A DNA stretch of 64,000 nucleotides from DATCJA01 sp963734635 (GCA_963734635.1 CAVTIA010000003.1:992001-1056000); one strand, 5' to 3'; positions 26,619-35,099 are shown, counted from the first letter of the stretch. Notes: generated by a model from the sequence alone, not told the origin. A program made the numbers and translations.

Positions 26619-26638
26619 ACTAGCCGCCTATTTCCGCG

Positions 26639-26657
26639 GCGGCCCGCCACGGGCCGC
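26639..26657 (+). terminator. 8-bp GC hairpin after the methyltransferase-like gene
   Basis: GCGGCCCG pairs with CGGGCCGC around a CCA loop, about 20 bp after the stop codon. No U-tract follows, so confidence as a terminator is modest. Confidence 0.35.
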
Positions 26658-26790
26658 GGCGTAGCCATTCGTCGCTGCCCTCGCGGGCTGCGTCGTCCTC
26701 ATCGCGGCACGCACGCTCTAAAAATCCCGCACAGATTCTCCTGCGTCAGCTCGACAGACATCGGGACACAGCCTTGCACAATCGCCCCCC

Positions 26791-27279
26791 ATGAAGTTGA
26801 ACGGCGCCGTACTGATCTTTCTGATCGTCGCTCTCGCGTTTGCAGGGTTGACGCGAGGCGCGACTGCGCAGACGGAGACGTTTCTCGTCTACGTCTCTCA
26901 AACCCTCAAACACTCCGGACTCTCACCGGGGGAACACGTACTCAGCTTCAGCACGCCCGTTGAAATTCCGGGCGCTCGTCTTCCCGCAGGCCCGTACATA
27001 TTCAGGCTGCTGGGAGAGAGACTCGTGCAGGTGCAGAGCGTGACTCGGTCGAAGGTCTATGCGACGTTCTTCACGATCCCGAGCTACGGGACCGGGGACG
27101 AAAGCCGCGAACGCATCAAGTTCGAACTGACGGGCGAGGACGCGCTGCCCCGAATCAAGGCGTGGTACCTACCCTGGTCAACGGGACACGAATTCCTCTA
27201 TCCCAAACCGAAGCGCAAGCCTGCGGAACGCGAAGAGCCGCGAGAGCGCGAGGACGAGATCGGGGTGGGCTGGCGTTAG
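26791..27279 (+). CDS. Conserved exported protein of unknown function
   Basis: 162 residues. The signal peptide spans about residues 1-27 (AVLIFLIVALAFAGLTRGATAQ). The mature part starts with two extended strands (TFLVYVSQTLKHSGLSPGEHVLSFSTPVEIPG, LPAGPYIFRLLGERLVQVQS) and continues VYATFFTIPSYGTGDESRERIKFEL and IKAWYLPWSTGHEFLYPK. The GxYxFxL and KAWYLPWSTGHEF patterns recur in many small acidobacterial exported proteins that carry no assigned function. The charged C-terminal tail (PKRKPAEREEPREREDEI) is low complexity. No ribosome site is visible upstream, and the leader is C-rich. It stands alone, converging with the broken MBL gene. Confidence 0.7.
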   Translation: MKLNGAVLIFLIVALAFAGLTRGATAQTETFLVYVSQTLKHSGLSPGEHVLSFSTPVEIPGARLPAGPYIFRLLGERLVQVQSVTRSKVYATFFTIPSYGTGDESRERIKFELTGEDALPRIKAWYLPWSTGHEFLYPKPKRKPAEREEPREREDEIGVGWR

Positions 27280-27319
27280 GCGCAGGGTGGGGGTGACGAG
27301 GGAAACCTTCCGCGAACGA

Positions 27320-27830
27320 TCAGGTGTGCGCCGGCCTGCCCCACAGCTCTTGAAACCGGGCGGAGGCGCCGCGCTTGATCGGGGCACCGTGGCCGAAGCA
27401 CGCAACCTCGAAGTCGAGCGTCGCAAGGCGCGCGAGGCTGCGTTTCCCAAGCTCGAGGTCTTCATACCCCAGACTCAGGCCTAATCCCATCATGTTTGCC
27501 GCGGCGTCACCCACGAACAAGACGCGATGCGACGGCCAGAGCAACGCCACTTGTCCGGCGCAGTGGCCCGGGGCATGGACCGCCTGCAGGCCCCCAAGCT
27601 GCGATCCATCCGCCAGCTCTACTTCGACGGCGGCTGATTCGACGCGTCTGGGCGCCGGCGCTGGTCGGCTTTCGGCCGATGCCTTCGATGCCTTTCGCGA
27701 TCGTCCCTTCACTTCCGGGCGTTCCGGTGTCGATCACCGTCAATTCGTGGCCATCGTTCAGCACAAAGACATTGACGATCCGCAGACTCAACTGCCACAA
27801 CACGCCTGGGATGATCTCGGTGGTAGACAT
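27320..27830 (-). pseudogene. Metallo-beta-lactamase-fold hydrolase lacking the HxHxDH metal-binding core
   Basis: The N-terminal part (EIIPGVLWQLSLRIVNVFVLNDGHELTVIDTGTPGSEGTIAKGIEGIGRKP) and the C-terminal part (VESAAVEVELADGSQLGGLQAVHAPGHCAGQVALLWPSHRVLFVGDAAANMMGLGLSLGYEDLELG, then FEVACFGHGAPI) are well conserved MBL-fold sequence. They lie in different frames and join at about 27650-27690. The block between them, which in this family carries the HxHxDH zinc ligands plus about 50-60 residues, is absent. The later ligands (APGH, VGDAA, GHG) remain. The encoded protein could not bind its metal pair, so I call it a pseudogene made by an internal deletion with a frame change. Confidence 0.7.
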
Positions 27831-27887
27831 GGCCGTGACCTTCGTAAAGGAGTGGGCGTATCCTACGCGATAGCCGCCTCTACACGT

Positions 27888-28958
27888 TCAAGATCGCCGG
27901 CCGTTGAGAGCGTCGGTCTGCGGATCAGAACCGGCAGCCTCATTCAGCACCGTGCGACGGAGCTGCGGAAACACTTTCGACACCTTGGCGAGAATGTAGT
28001 CGCCGTAGGTACCTTCGAAATCATGGACGCTGGCGCGGTCCCAGCGGTCCGCACGATCGTCAGCCGCGAGCGCCGCGCCGGTCATGACGATCGGCTTGAT
28101 TTGAGCGTCGAAGTTCGGGTCGAAGAAAAACGGGAACGACAGCCGATCGCGTCGCGTGACGTTTTGCACGCGGTGAGGTGTCGATTTGTATTGGCCCCCG
28201 GTCATGCGGTCGAGCATGTCGCCGATGTTGCAGAGAAACGCGCCGGGAATCGGGGGCGCTGCTGTCCAGCCGCCGCGTGACTTCACCTGCAACCCGCCCG
28301 TGTCGTCCTGTTTGAGGATGGTGAGCAGCCCATAGTCGGTGTGCTCACCGACACCCCAACGCGGCTCATCGTCCGGCAATGCCGGATTACCTGGATAGTT
28401 GAAGATCCGAAACAAGGTGAGCGGCTCCCAGGTGTAGCGATCGGCGAAGTAAGCCGCCTCGAGCCCCAGGCTCGAGGCGATTCCCTTCATCAGCGCATGA
28501 CCGAGCCGCGTCATCGCATCGATGTACCCGAGCACCACTTCGCGCAACTCCGGCACACTCTGGGGAAACAGGTTCGCGCCGTGCAGCGGCGTGCCGTCCT
28601 TGACGCGCGGATGATCCGGCGGCAGCTCGGCGCCGAAATAGATTCCTTCCTTCAGGTCGGCCTTGCCCGAAGTGAGCTCTGCTCCGACCGGGAAATAGCC
28701 ACGCCACGCACGACCGCCGCGCGACATGGCGATTTCCATCTTCGCTTCGAGATCCTGGGCAAAGAACCGGCGGCTCGCGTTCTCGAGCCGGCGCTGCAAC
28801 TCCTCGTCCACTCCGTGACCGACGATATAGAAGAAACCGGAATCGCGGCACGCCTGCGCTATTTCGGACGCGACGACCGAACGGTCCCCTCTTCCGGTAA
28901 CCAGTAGAGATACATCGATGACTGGCAACTTGGTAGCGGGCAGCTCGTTGTTGGTCAT
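27888..28958 (-). CDS. Isopenicillin N synthase-family 2-oxoglutarate/Fe(II) dioxygenase
   Basis: 356 residues, a normal length for the family. The N-terminal DIOX_N domain (LPVIDVSLLV, GFFYIVGHGVDEELQRRLENASRRFFAQ) precedes the catalytic jelly roll. The iron ligands are His206 and Asp208 (GEHTDYGLLTIL) and His262 (STPHRV), and the 2-oxoglutarate anchor is Arg272 with Ser274 (RDRLSFPFF). All are present. Such enzymes hydroxylate or oxidise small molecules, flavonoid-like compounds or amino acids in the cytoplasm; the substrate cannot be told here. It is divergent from pepT with only 33 bp between the two starts, so both promoters would overlap the opposite coding start or lie inside it. Confidence 0.9.
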   Translation of the reverse strand: MTNNELPATKLPVIDVSLLVTGRGDRSVVASEIAQACRDSGFFYIVGHGVDEELQRRLENASRRFFAQDLEAKMEIAMSRGGRAWRGYFPVGAELTSGKADLKEGIYFGAELPPDHPRVKDGTPLHGANLFPQSVPELREVVLGYIDAMTRLGHALMKGIASSLGLEAAYFADRYTWEPLTLFRIFNYPGNPALPDDEPRWGVGEHTDYGLLTILKQDDTGGLQVKSRGGWTAAPPIPGAFLCNIGDMLDRMTGGQYKSTPHRVQNVTRRDRLSFPFFFDPNFDAQIKPIVMTGAALAADDRADRWDRASVHDFEGTYGDYILAKVSKVFPQLRRTVLNEAAGSDPQTDALNGRRS

Positions 28959-28991
28959 CAGGAAGCTATCGGCTGAGAATATAACGAGAGC

Positions 28992-30221
28992 ATGCGGACA
29001 TCAGCTCTCGAGCGATTTCTTCGATACGTCCAAATCGACACGCGTTCTGACGATCGGTCGTCTACTTCGCCAAGCACGCCCGGCCAACTCGTGCTGCTGA
29101 ATCTGCTTCGGTCCGAGTTGCAGGCCTTGGGCGTCGCGGATGCGAGCATCAACGAACACGGCGTGCTGATGGCGACCGTGCCGGCGACGACGAGCCGCCC
29201 CGGCGTCCCGACCATCGGCTTCATTGCTCATGTCGACTCGTCGCCCGAAATGCCTGGCGACAACGTGAAGCCGATTGTGCATCGGCAGTACGACGGACGT
29301 GACGTCGTTCTTCCGGACGACCCTGCGTCGGTCCTGCGACTGGAGGACAACCCGCCGCTTGCCGCCTGCATCGGCGAGGACATCGTCACCGCTTCCGGAC
29401 TGACGCTACTCGGCGCGGACGACAAGGCAGGTGTCGCCGAGATCATGGCCGCGGCGGAATACCTGATGGCACATCCGGAAATCGCGCACGGGGCGGTGCG
29501 GATTGCGTTTACGCCTGACGAGGAGATCGGACGCGGCACGGTGCACTTCGACGTTACCCGTTTCGGTGCCTGTTGCGCGTATACGCTGGACGGCGGCAGC
29601 CGCGGCGAGCTCGAGGTCGAGAACTTCTCCGCCGACTCGATGACCTTCACGTTCCAGGGGTTCAATACCCATCCGGGCTTCGCGAAGAAGCGCATGGTCA
29701 ATGCGATCAAGGTCGCTGCCGACTTCCTCACACGACTTCCTCCGGGCGAAGCCCCGGAGACGACCGAGGAGTACGAAGGGTTCGCGCACCCATTCGTCGT
29801 GGACGCGCGAGTGGACCGCACGTCGGTGAAGGTGCTCATCCGTGATTTCGATGAGGATCGGCTCCGCGGTCGCGAGCGGCGGCTCGACGCGCTGGCGCAC
29901 TCGACCGTCGCCGATCATCCCGGCTCGGCTGTCACGATCACAGTCGAAGAGCAGTACCGCAATATGCGCGAGGTGCTCCAACGTCATCCGGAGGTCGCGG
30001 ACCGCGCCCGGCAGGCGATCGAGCGTGCGGGGCTCAAGGTACGTCTGAAGCCGATCCGCGGAGGCACCGATGGCGCTTGGCTTTCATTCATGGGCCTGCC
30101 GACGCCGAATCTCTTCGCCGGCGAACACAACTTCCACTCGCGGCTGGAGTGGGTGTCCGCGCAGGATATGGACAGGGCCGTTGCGGTGATCGTCGAGCTG
30201 TGTCGAGTGTGGGAAGAGTAA
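28992..30221 (+). CDS. pepT: Peptidase T (tripeptidase, M20B)
   Basis: 409 residues, the usual PepT length. It removes the N-terminal residue from tripeptides in the cytoplasm using two zinc ions. The M20 metal ligands are visible: AHVDSSP (His80, with Asp82), GADDKAG (Asp143), PDEEIGRG (Glu177, the general base, and Glu178), LDGGSRGE (Asp), and a C-terminal GEHNFHSRLEWV with the last His. The dimerisation domain contains FQGFNTHPGFAKKRMVNAIK with the usual THPG motif, and RGGTDGAWLSFMGLPTPNLFAG closes the active site. It is intact and divergent from the 2OG oxygenase gene. Confidence 0.95.
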   Translation: MRTSALERFLRYVQIDTRSDDRSSTSPSTPGQLVLLNLLRSELQALGVADASINEHGVLMATVPATTSRPGVPTIGFIAHVDSSPEMPGDNVKPIVHRQYDGRDVVLPDDPASVLRLEDNPPLAACIGEDIVTASGLTLLGADDKAGVAEIMAAAEYLMAHPEIAHGAVRIAFTPDEEIGRGTVHFDVTRFGACCAYTLDGGSRGELEVENFSADSMTFTFQGFNTHPGFAKKRMVNAIKVAADFLTRLPPGEAPETTEEYEGFAHPFVVDARVDRTSVKVLIRDFDEDRLRGRERRLDALAHSTVADHPGSAVTITVEEQYRNMREVLQRHPEVADRARQAIERAGLKVRLKPIRGGTDGAWLSFMGLPTPNLFAGEHNFHSRLEWVSAQDMDRAVAVIVELCRVWEE

Positions 30222-30226
30222 ATTCG

Positions 30227-30856
30227 TTATGGCCGTTTGAGCCGTGGCGGGGGGAGACGATTGAAGTAGAACTCGCGGTACTGGACCGGCTTCCCTTCTG
30301 TATCGAGGAACCCGAACGACTGCTGGAAGATGATTGGCGGCGCCTCGTCTCTGCCCGCGGTTGCGTCGAGAACGTACAACCGATTCTCATGCAGATAGAT
30401 GCCTACGTACGAGCGCGACTCGTCTGAATTGGTCAGCTGCAGCTCATGCCCTGTGACGCGCTCGATGTAATGCCATGCATCGTAGGTCACCTTGACGCCC
30501 GGCTTCTGACGATAAAGCATGGCGGCGTAGTCGATCGACGCCATGATGTCGATCGTCCAGTACCCCGGGCCTCCCTGATACGCGATGTGCCCCAGCTCCG
30601 AATGAATCCGCTCGGCATCGGAGTAGTCGACGACTGTGAGTGAGTAGCGCGCCCGGCCCTGTTCCCACCTGTAGACACGGCCGGGAAACTTCGCGCCGTA
30701 CTCGGAGTCCCAGGTGATCGTTTCAACCTTCGGTTCGCCAGGTGCAGGCACCATGAAACGATCGACTCGATTCTCGTACTCCGTCCAACCCTGCGCCAGG
30801 AGCGGCTGTGCCAAAAGCAGCACGCACAGTGCGGCCATCGAAGAAGCGATTCGCAT
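30227..30856 (-). CDS. Conserved exported protein of unknown function
   Basis: 209 residues from ATG 30856, which follows GAGG at good spacing and opens a signal peptide ending at LLAQGW. The mature sequence begins WTEYENRVDRFMVPAPGEPKVETITWDSEYGAKFPGRVYRW. It then has DYSDAERIH, a middle helical region and a C-terminal VTGHELQLTNSDESRSYVGIYLHENRLYVLDATA. The pattern of two beta-rich halves with the EYxNxxDRF start recurs in unannotated exported proteins of soil bacteria. I cannot assign a function. It ends 5 bp from the pepT stop (convergent), with no room for a separate terminator. Confidence 0.65.
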   Translation of the reverse strand: MRIASSMAALCVLLLAQPLLAQGWTEYENRVDRFMVPAPGEPKVETITWDSEYGAKFPGRVYRWEQGRARYSLTVVDYSDAERIHSELGHIAYQGGPGYWTIDIMASIDYAAMLYRQKPGVKVTYDAWHYIERVTGHELQLTNSDESRSYVGIYLHENRLYVLDATAGRDEAPPIIFQQSFGFLDTEGKPVQYREFYFNRLPPPRLKRP

Positions 30857-30987
30857 ATCTTTGTCCTCGAGTTTCCGCAGTTTCGGTACTCGGGTGACCC
30901 TCAGTTTTACCCGAGTGGGCACGTAACTTACCACAGCCTACACAACCGCGAAGCGCGGCCTGTGCCTCGCAAGGGCAGCACCCTTGG

Positions 30988-31878
30988 CTAGTTGAAGTTC
31001 GCCCCGCCTGGAAACCGCGATATATCGGCAAGTTCGGCCAGGCTCAACACCTGCCCCGCGAAGCCGCGGCCGTCAATGACCCATGTTGGATAGCTCTGCA
31101 CGCCGGCCCTGTTGCACGACGGCGCCTGCGGGGTATTGGGTCCAGCGGGGCTGCATTCGATGTACGGAAGGCGGCTTGCCGACGCGCCGAACAGCAGCTT
31201 CTGTTCCTGACAATGCGGACACCAGGACGCGCCGTAGAACAACGCACCTGCTTCGGTCAGGTGCTCGGCCAGCGCACGGATCTTCGGGTCTTCCGGCCCG
31301 GCGGGCTCGGCCTGTGGAGCGACGTAGTTCGCGTGGAGCAGCAGGATGACCAGGGCTGCGAGCACGCCGCGACCGCCGACTAAACCCAGCCACGAGCGGT
31401 GTGCCGTCTCGACCGGGCGTTGAACCACGACGAGCGCGAGCGTCGCGAGCATGAGTCCGAGCGACGTGAGGCAGTAGGGACACGCCGACTCGAGAATCGT
31501 CAAGGACACCACCGTCAGGTAAACGCTGTAGGAGGCGCCGAACAGTGCGGCAGTCCAGGCATAGGACCACTGCTTGTCTGTTCGCCGGACGAATGCGATG
31601 GCCGCGAGGCCGGTGTACGCCAACAGCCCCCAAAGTGCCGTCGGCAGACCGAAAAGGCTTGCCCAGCGACTCGTCAGAACGATGTCGCAGCCCCCGCCGG
31701 CGGAACATCCCTGCACGGTGCCGCCACTCAAGGCAGCCCACGACAAGTACCCCGTCAGTGCGATGCCCAGGCTGCTCACCGCCAGGAGCGGCCAGTTGGG
31801 CCCTGGCCGGAGTTTGTGTGTATCGGCCGGGGGCCGCACATCTCGTCGTGTTTTCGATCTCTTGGTGGATTTCGCCAT
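30988..31878 (-). CDS. VKOR-thioredoxin fusion (disulfide-bond formation)
   Basis: 296 residues. A membrane vitamin K epoxide reductase domain (about 28-185, with four or five helices) carries the loop cysteines Cys58 and Cys64 (GCSAGGGC) and the active pair Cys133-Cys136 (CPYC). A periplasmic thioredoxin-like domain follows (about 190-296) with Cys220-Cys223 (WCPHC) and the cis-Pro loop YPTWVIDG. The enzyme re-oxidises its thioredoxin domain by passing electrons to quinone, and so plays the part of DsbA plus DsbB. This fusion is typical of Acidobacteriota and cyanobacteria. The exported proteins with Cys pairs and the multihaem cytochrome nearby would need such an oxidant. Its start abuts the headless TonB receptor on the other strand. 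Confidence 0.9.
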   Translation of the reverse strand: MAKSTKRSKTRRDVRPPADTHKLRPGPNWPLLAVSSLGIALTGYLSWAALSGGTVQGCSAGGGCDIVLTSRWASLFGLPTALWGLLAYTGLAAIAFVRRTDKQWSYAWTAALFGASYSVYLTVVSLTILESACPYCLTSLGLMLATLALVVVQRPVETAHRSWLGLVGGRGVLAALVILLLHANYVAPQAEPAGPEDPKIRALAEHLTEAGALFYGASWCPHCQEQKLLFGASASRLPYIECSPAGPNTPQAPSCNRAGVQSYPTWVIDGRGFAGQVLSLAELADISRFPGGANFN

Positions 31879-31879
31879 T

Positions 31880-33428
31880 CGCCCTGAATCTTATCCGAAC
31901 GAATGGGTTACTGACACCGCGCTCGACCTCTTTGGCCGCCTCGATTTTCGAGCCACGGAAGGTAATCAGCTCAAGCTGGTGGTGATGGGCGACGGCGTCA
32001 ATTTCGATTTGCCGATGGACGAGCGTGACGAGGTGTTGCGTCCCCAATTCAAGAATCTTCAGCGCACGCGTTCGGAGAGTGTGATTTTGTCGTGGGACAG
32101 CGTTCGGTCCTCGGCAGCGGTCATACAAACGACCTTCTACCAGAGGCGGTCAAGCGTTCGTCAGTTTCCTGAGAGCATCGACCCGTATGGTGCTCGGACG
32201 GAGGCCGAACGGACGCTGGATACTTTTGGCGTCAAGAGCGACCTGACACGTCTGTACGGTCGACACGTCGTGAAGGGCGGAATCGACCTCGCGCTGCTGC
32301 GTCCTCGAGAGGACTTGTTCTACCTCAGCCAGCCATGGATAGATTTCACGCATTTGCCGGCGGTGAACGAAAGTCATGTGCACCTTCGCGGTCCAAATCT
32401 TGGCGCCGGCATTCCACGACCGGTCGTATTCAGCGGCAGGAAGACCGGTGGACAGGCCAGCCTCTACGTGCAGGACAAGATGCAGGTGACTCCGGATCTG
32501 ACCGTCGATTTCGGTATGCGGTTTGACCGGTACAGGCTCGCGATTTCAGAGTCTCACATCAGCCCTCGTGTGAACGTCGCGTACCGGTTTGCGTCTGGAA
32601 CAATGGTCTTTGGCTCGTACAATCACTTCTTTGTCCCGCCGCCGATCGAAAACGTACTCGCGGGCAGTGCTGGTCTGACAAACCTCGTGTCCGAAATTGG
32701 CCGGCCCCTTCCGCCCGTGCGCGCCATCAAGGAAAATCAGTTCGAGCTGGGCGTGACGCAGTCGCTCGCCCGCACGATGACGCTCGGCGTCACCAGCTAC
32801 TATCGCCTGAGCAACGACCCTGCACACACCTCACTGTTCCCCGATTCCAGGTTCTACACCTACGCGACCTTCGACAAAGGAAAGGCGTACGGGCTGGAGA
32901 TCAAAGCGGACGTTCCACGGATTGTGGCTACCGGCTTGTCTGGATATCTGAACTACGCCGTCGGGCGCGTCTGGTTCTACAACCCCATCATCGCCGGGTT
33001 CACGACCGAAGCCGCTCACCTCACCGAAACGAGTAGATTTCTGGCGCCGATGGACCAGACCCATACGCTCACATCGGGCCTGAACTATTACGACGCCCGA
33101 ACGAGGCTATGGGGCGGCGTGGCGTTGGAATACGGGAGCGGCACTCCTGGCGGACATGGCGGCGACGATGCGCATGAGGAACGCGAAACGCACGAACACG
33201 CAACCGGCCCTGGGTTTTGTGGGACACGCTGCCCCTCGCACTTCACGCAAAATCTCTCAATTGGCTGGAACGCCGCTTCCGACGCGTCCAGACCTCGCCT
33301 GTCCGTACAGGTCAGCATCGAGAACCTGTCGAACAAAGTGTATGTGCTGTCGAAGGAGAGCACGATGGTGCAGGGGCAGGTACTCGATTCCACGCCTCCT
33401 CTCCGCGTCGGTGAAAATGCGTTTTTAG
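31880..33428 (+). pseudogene. TonB-dependent receptor lacking its N-terminal plug (headless), with C-terminal frameshift
   Basis: The sequence is barrel only: LDLFGRLDFRATEGNQLKLVVMGDGVNF through GGQASLYVQDKMQVTPDLTVDFGMRFDRYRLAI and YNHFFVPPPIENVL to LSVQVSIENLSNKVY. The signal peptide, TonB box and plug (usually 200 or more residues) are absent. Receptor-like sequence begins at about 31880, just where the divergent VKOR gene starts, and the frame upstream is antisense VKOR. Near 33379 one extra G must be skipped to reach the proper receptor ending (YSIPRLLSASVKMRF, stop at 33428). A His/Asp/Glu-rich loop (GGHGGDDAHEERETHEHATG) in the barrel could bind metal. Together with the cupredoxin and outer-membrane gene downstream it fits a copper-related cluster. 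Confidence 0.65.
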
Positions 33429-33491
33429 TCGGGCGCTATCATTGCCCCGTACTGCCGCGCCTCGGCGCCGTGCTGCTATCATCTCGGCGTC

Positions 33492-33872
33492 GTGCTGCGG
33501 CAACGGGCGGCCGTCTTCTTGATTCTGCTGTTCGTGACGTGCTGTAGCGGCGGCAACGCACCAGCGACGGCACCAGACCCCGCCCGGTCCGAGCCGATTG
33601 TGAATGTCACGGCACGAGGTTTCGAGCCGCCCAGCGTTGTTGTTGCTGTCGGCGGCCGTGTCAGGTTCCAGAACTTCGACGACCGGTCGCACTCGATTGC
33701 GTCCAATCCCGTCGACACACACACCGACTGTCCAGGCATCAATGAGGTCGGGCTTCTGGTGCCCGGGCAAGTGAAAGCCACCGCCCCGTTTCGCGAGCCC
33801 AGGACGTGCGGCTATCACGATGAGTTGTCCGAAGCGACGCAGCTCCTGACGGGCAGCATAACGATTCGTTGA
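33492..33872 (+). CDS. Cupredoxin-like lipoprotein
   Basis: 126 residues from a GTG start. The signal peptide ends in a lipobox (LLFVTCC, with Cys17/18), so the protein is membrane-anchored. The mature part is a small plastocyanin-like beta-sandwich: VNVTARGFEPPSVVVAVGGRVRFQNFDDRSHSIASNP supplies the first His ligand (His67), and RTCGYHDE supplies Cys106 and His109. The usual axial Met is missing (Glu/Leu follow), so the copper site would be atypical. Role: periplasmic copper binding or electron transfer. It lies between two damaged genes that also look copper-related and may be the only intact member of the cluster. Confidence 0.75.
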   Translation: MLRQRAAVFLILLFVTCCSGGNAPATAPDPARSEPIVNVTARGFEPPSVVVAVGGRVRFQNFDDRSHSIASNPVDTHTDCPGINEVGLLVPGQVKATAPFREPRTCGYHDELSEATQLLTGSITIR

Positions 33873-33889
33873 TTGTGACTTGTGACTTG
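33873..33889. repeat. Heptamer repeat TTGTGAC (2.4 units)
   Basis: TTGTGAC occurs twice in tandem and then TTG, directly behind the cupredoxin stop codon. It resembles the TTGGGAG-type heptamer array at 15162 in unit length and position after a gene. Confidence 0.5.
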
Positions 33890-33897
33890 ATCTGTTC

Positions 33898-34422
33898 ATG
33901 GGTCTGGGTGTGCGATGGACGCGGCCGGTAGCGTCCGCCCGCGTCTTTGCGGAGGTGGCGCCCGTAGGAGCACCCGCGATCGGCCCCGCCGTGTTCATGC
34001 ACCGGCCTTCCGCCGCTGAAAATCCGTCGGCGCCGCTCGGCCATCATCAGTTCGATGCGACCCACATCACACACGGCGTCGTCACCGGTGGTGTCGAACG
34101 ATTCGGGATCATGCTCGAAGGATCGTGGTTTCGTGGAGCAGAGCCCGACGAGAATCGGAAGGACATCGACCTCGGTGCACTCGATTCGTATTCGGGGCGC
34201 CTTTCGTGGAGACGACGTGGGTGGGACGCCCAGTTCAGCGGCGCTCATCTCACGAGAACCCCAGAGTGGATCCAATCCCGGGCAGGCCGGGTTGGGATTG
34301 GTGGCGACGTGTCGGTGTATCGCGTCCCACCCAACCTGGCAGAAAACTACGGCACGCCCGTCTCGTTCCATTTGTTCCTGCGGTACCGCCCGTTCGCTGA
34401 GCCATTGCACGCCGTGCACTGA
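33898..34422 (+). pseudogene. Copper-cluster outer membrane protein with N-terminal and internal deletions
   Basis: The readable protein (174 residues) joins two segments that are far apart in full-length relatives. The first is FAEVAPVGAPAIGPAVFMHRPSAAENPSAPLGHHQFDATHITHGVVTGGVERFGIMLEGSWFRGAEPDENRKDIDLGALDSYSGRLSW. The second is IGGDVSVYRVPPNLAENYGTPVSFHLFLRYRP, the family's C-terminal strand. From memory of this family (about 400 residues, often beside TonB receptors and copper proteins), about 150 residues before the first segment and a similar block between the two are missing. The frame is open, but the product could not form the full barrel. FMHRPSA and LGHHQFDATHIT carry the conserved His residues. 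Confidence 0.6.
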
Positions 34423-34709
34423 CGGCACACGTCTTCTCTACCCGACAACCAGAAGAGCAGGGCCCCGAATTCGTGACTCGTCCGGCGCGTAACGTGACTC
34501 GTCCGGCGCGTAACGTGGTAACGTACTTACAGCTATTCTGAGTCTCCCGCACTCCGCGGGTTCCTCACCATGGCCTTCCTGGAGGAACCCGTTGAAATCA
34601 ACGAATTCGACCGATCCAACATTCCTGACTCCGCCGTCCACGGCGAACCCGCGCGGCTGGACCAGCCGTCGCGAACCACGCGTTCCACCGTTCGGCGCGT
34701 AGAGGCGTC
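34423..34709. other. Intergenic with a 21-bp tandem repeat and no clear gene
   Basis: Reading frames on both strands cross this interval (plus 34570, minus 34438), but none has a ribosome site, a family match or conserved character. The main structure is the tandem repeat at 34472. Confidence 0.4.
34472..34513. repeat. Exact 21-bp tandem repeat, two copies
   Basis: CGTGACTCGTCCGGCGCGTAA occurs twice without a gap, and a partial third start (CGTGG) follows. The unit equals seven codons and two turns of DNA. It lies between the damaged outer-membrane gene and the omega-like gene. It could be a binding site pair or a slippage product. Confidence 0.7.
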
Positions 34710-34892
34710 ATGGTGTCTCGTCCCGTGCGCATCAACGCCTACGAGTTCGTCACTCTGGCGGCGCTTCGTGCAAAGCAGCTGCTCGCCGGTTGCACGCCGC
34801 GCCTCGAGGGCGACCACAACGCAGCAACGATGGCGCAAATGGAAGTGGCAGCCGGTTGCGTTGTGCGTGCTGAAGAACAGGAACGGTCATAG
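34710..34892 (+). CDS. RNA polymerase omega subunit-like protein
   Basis: 60 residues: VRINAYEFVTLAALRAKQLLAGCTPRLEGDHNAATMAQMEVAAG matches the omega/Rpb6 core (N-R/A-F/Y-E-F-V, AxxRAKQL, MAxxEVxAG). Omega wraps the C-terminal end of beta-prime and helps assemble RNA polymerase. The start is the only ATG in frame near the core, with no strong ribosome site. It is about 10-30 residues shorter than many omegas, and its usual neighbour gmk is absent, so it could be a second, divergent copy. Confidence 0.65.
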   Translation: MVSRPVRINAYEFVTLAALRAKQLLAGCTPRLEGDHNAATMAQMEVAAGCVVRAEEQERS

Positions 34893-34916
34893 CCCGCCAG
34901 AACCAGGCGCAGTGCC

Positions 34917-35099
34917 ATGAATCCGGTATCGCTTCGCGACGATCAGAGTCCGCCTTCGAAGCCGACGTGTCCTGCCTGTCGATCGGACCAGGTCGCGACG
35001 ACAAGCAAGTCGGTAACCGAAGCGACCTACTGGCGCTGCAACAAGTGCGGTGAAATCTGGAATCCGTCGCGGCGGAAGTCGATCAGAGCGTATTGGTGA
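34917..35099 (+). CDS. Small zinc-ribbon protein
   Basis: 60 residues, starting 25 bp after the omega-like gene. Two CxxC pairs (PTCPACRS and RCNKCGE, with WNPSRR after) form a single zinc ribbon like those of TFIIS/DksA-type or rubredoxin-like proteins. Between them lies a short TTSKSVTEATYW stretch. Given its position after an omega-like protein, a role in transcription is tempting but unsupported. Function is unknown. Confidence 0.65.
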   Translation: MNPVSLRDDQSPPSKPTCPACRSDQVATTSKSVTEATYWRCNKCGEIWNPSRRKSIRAYW

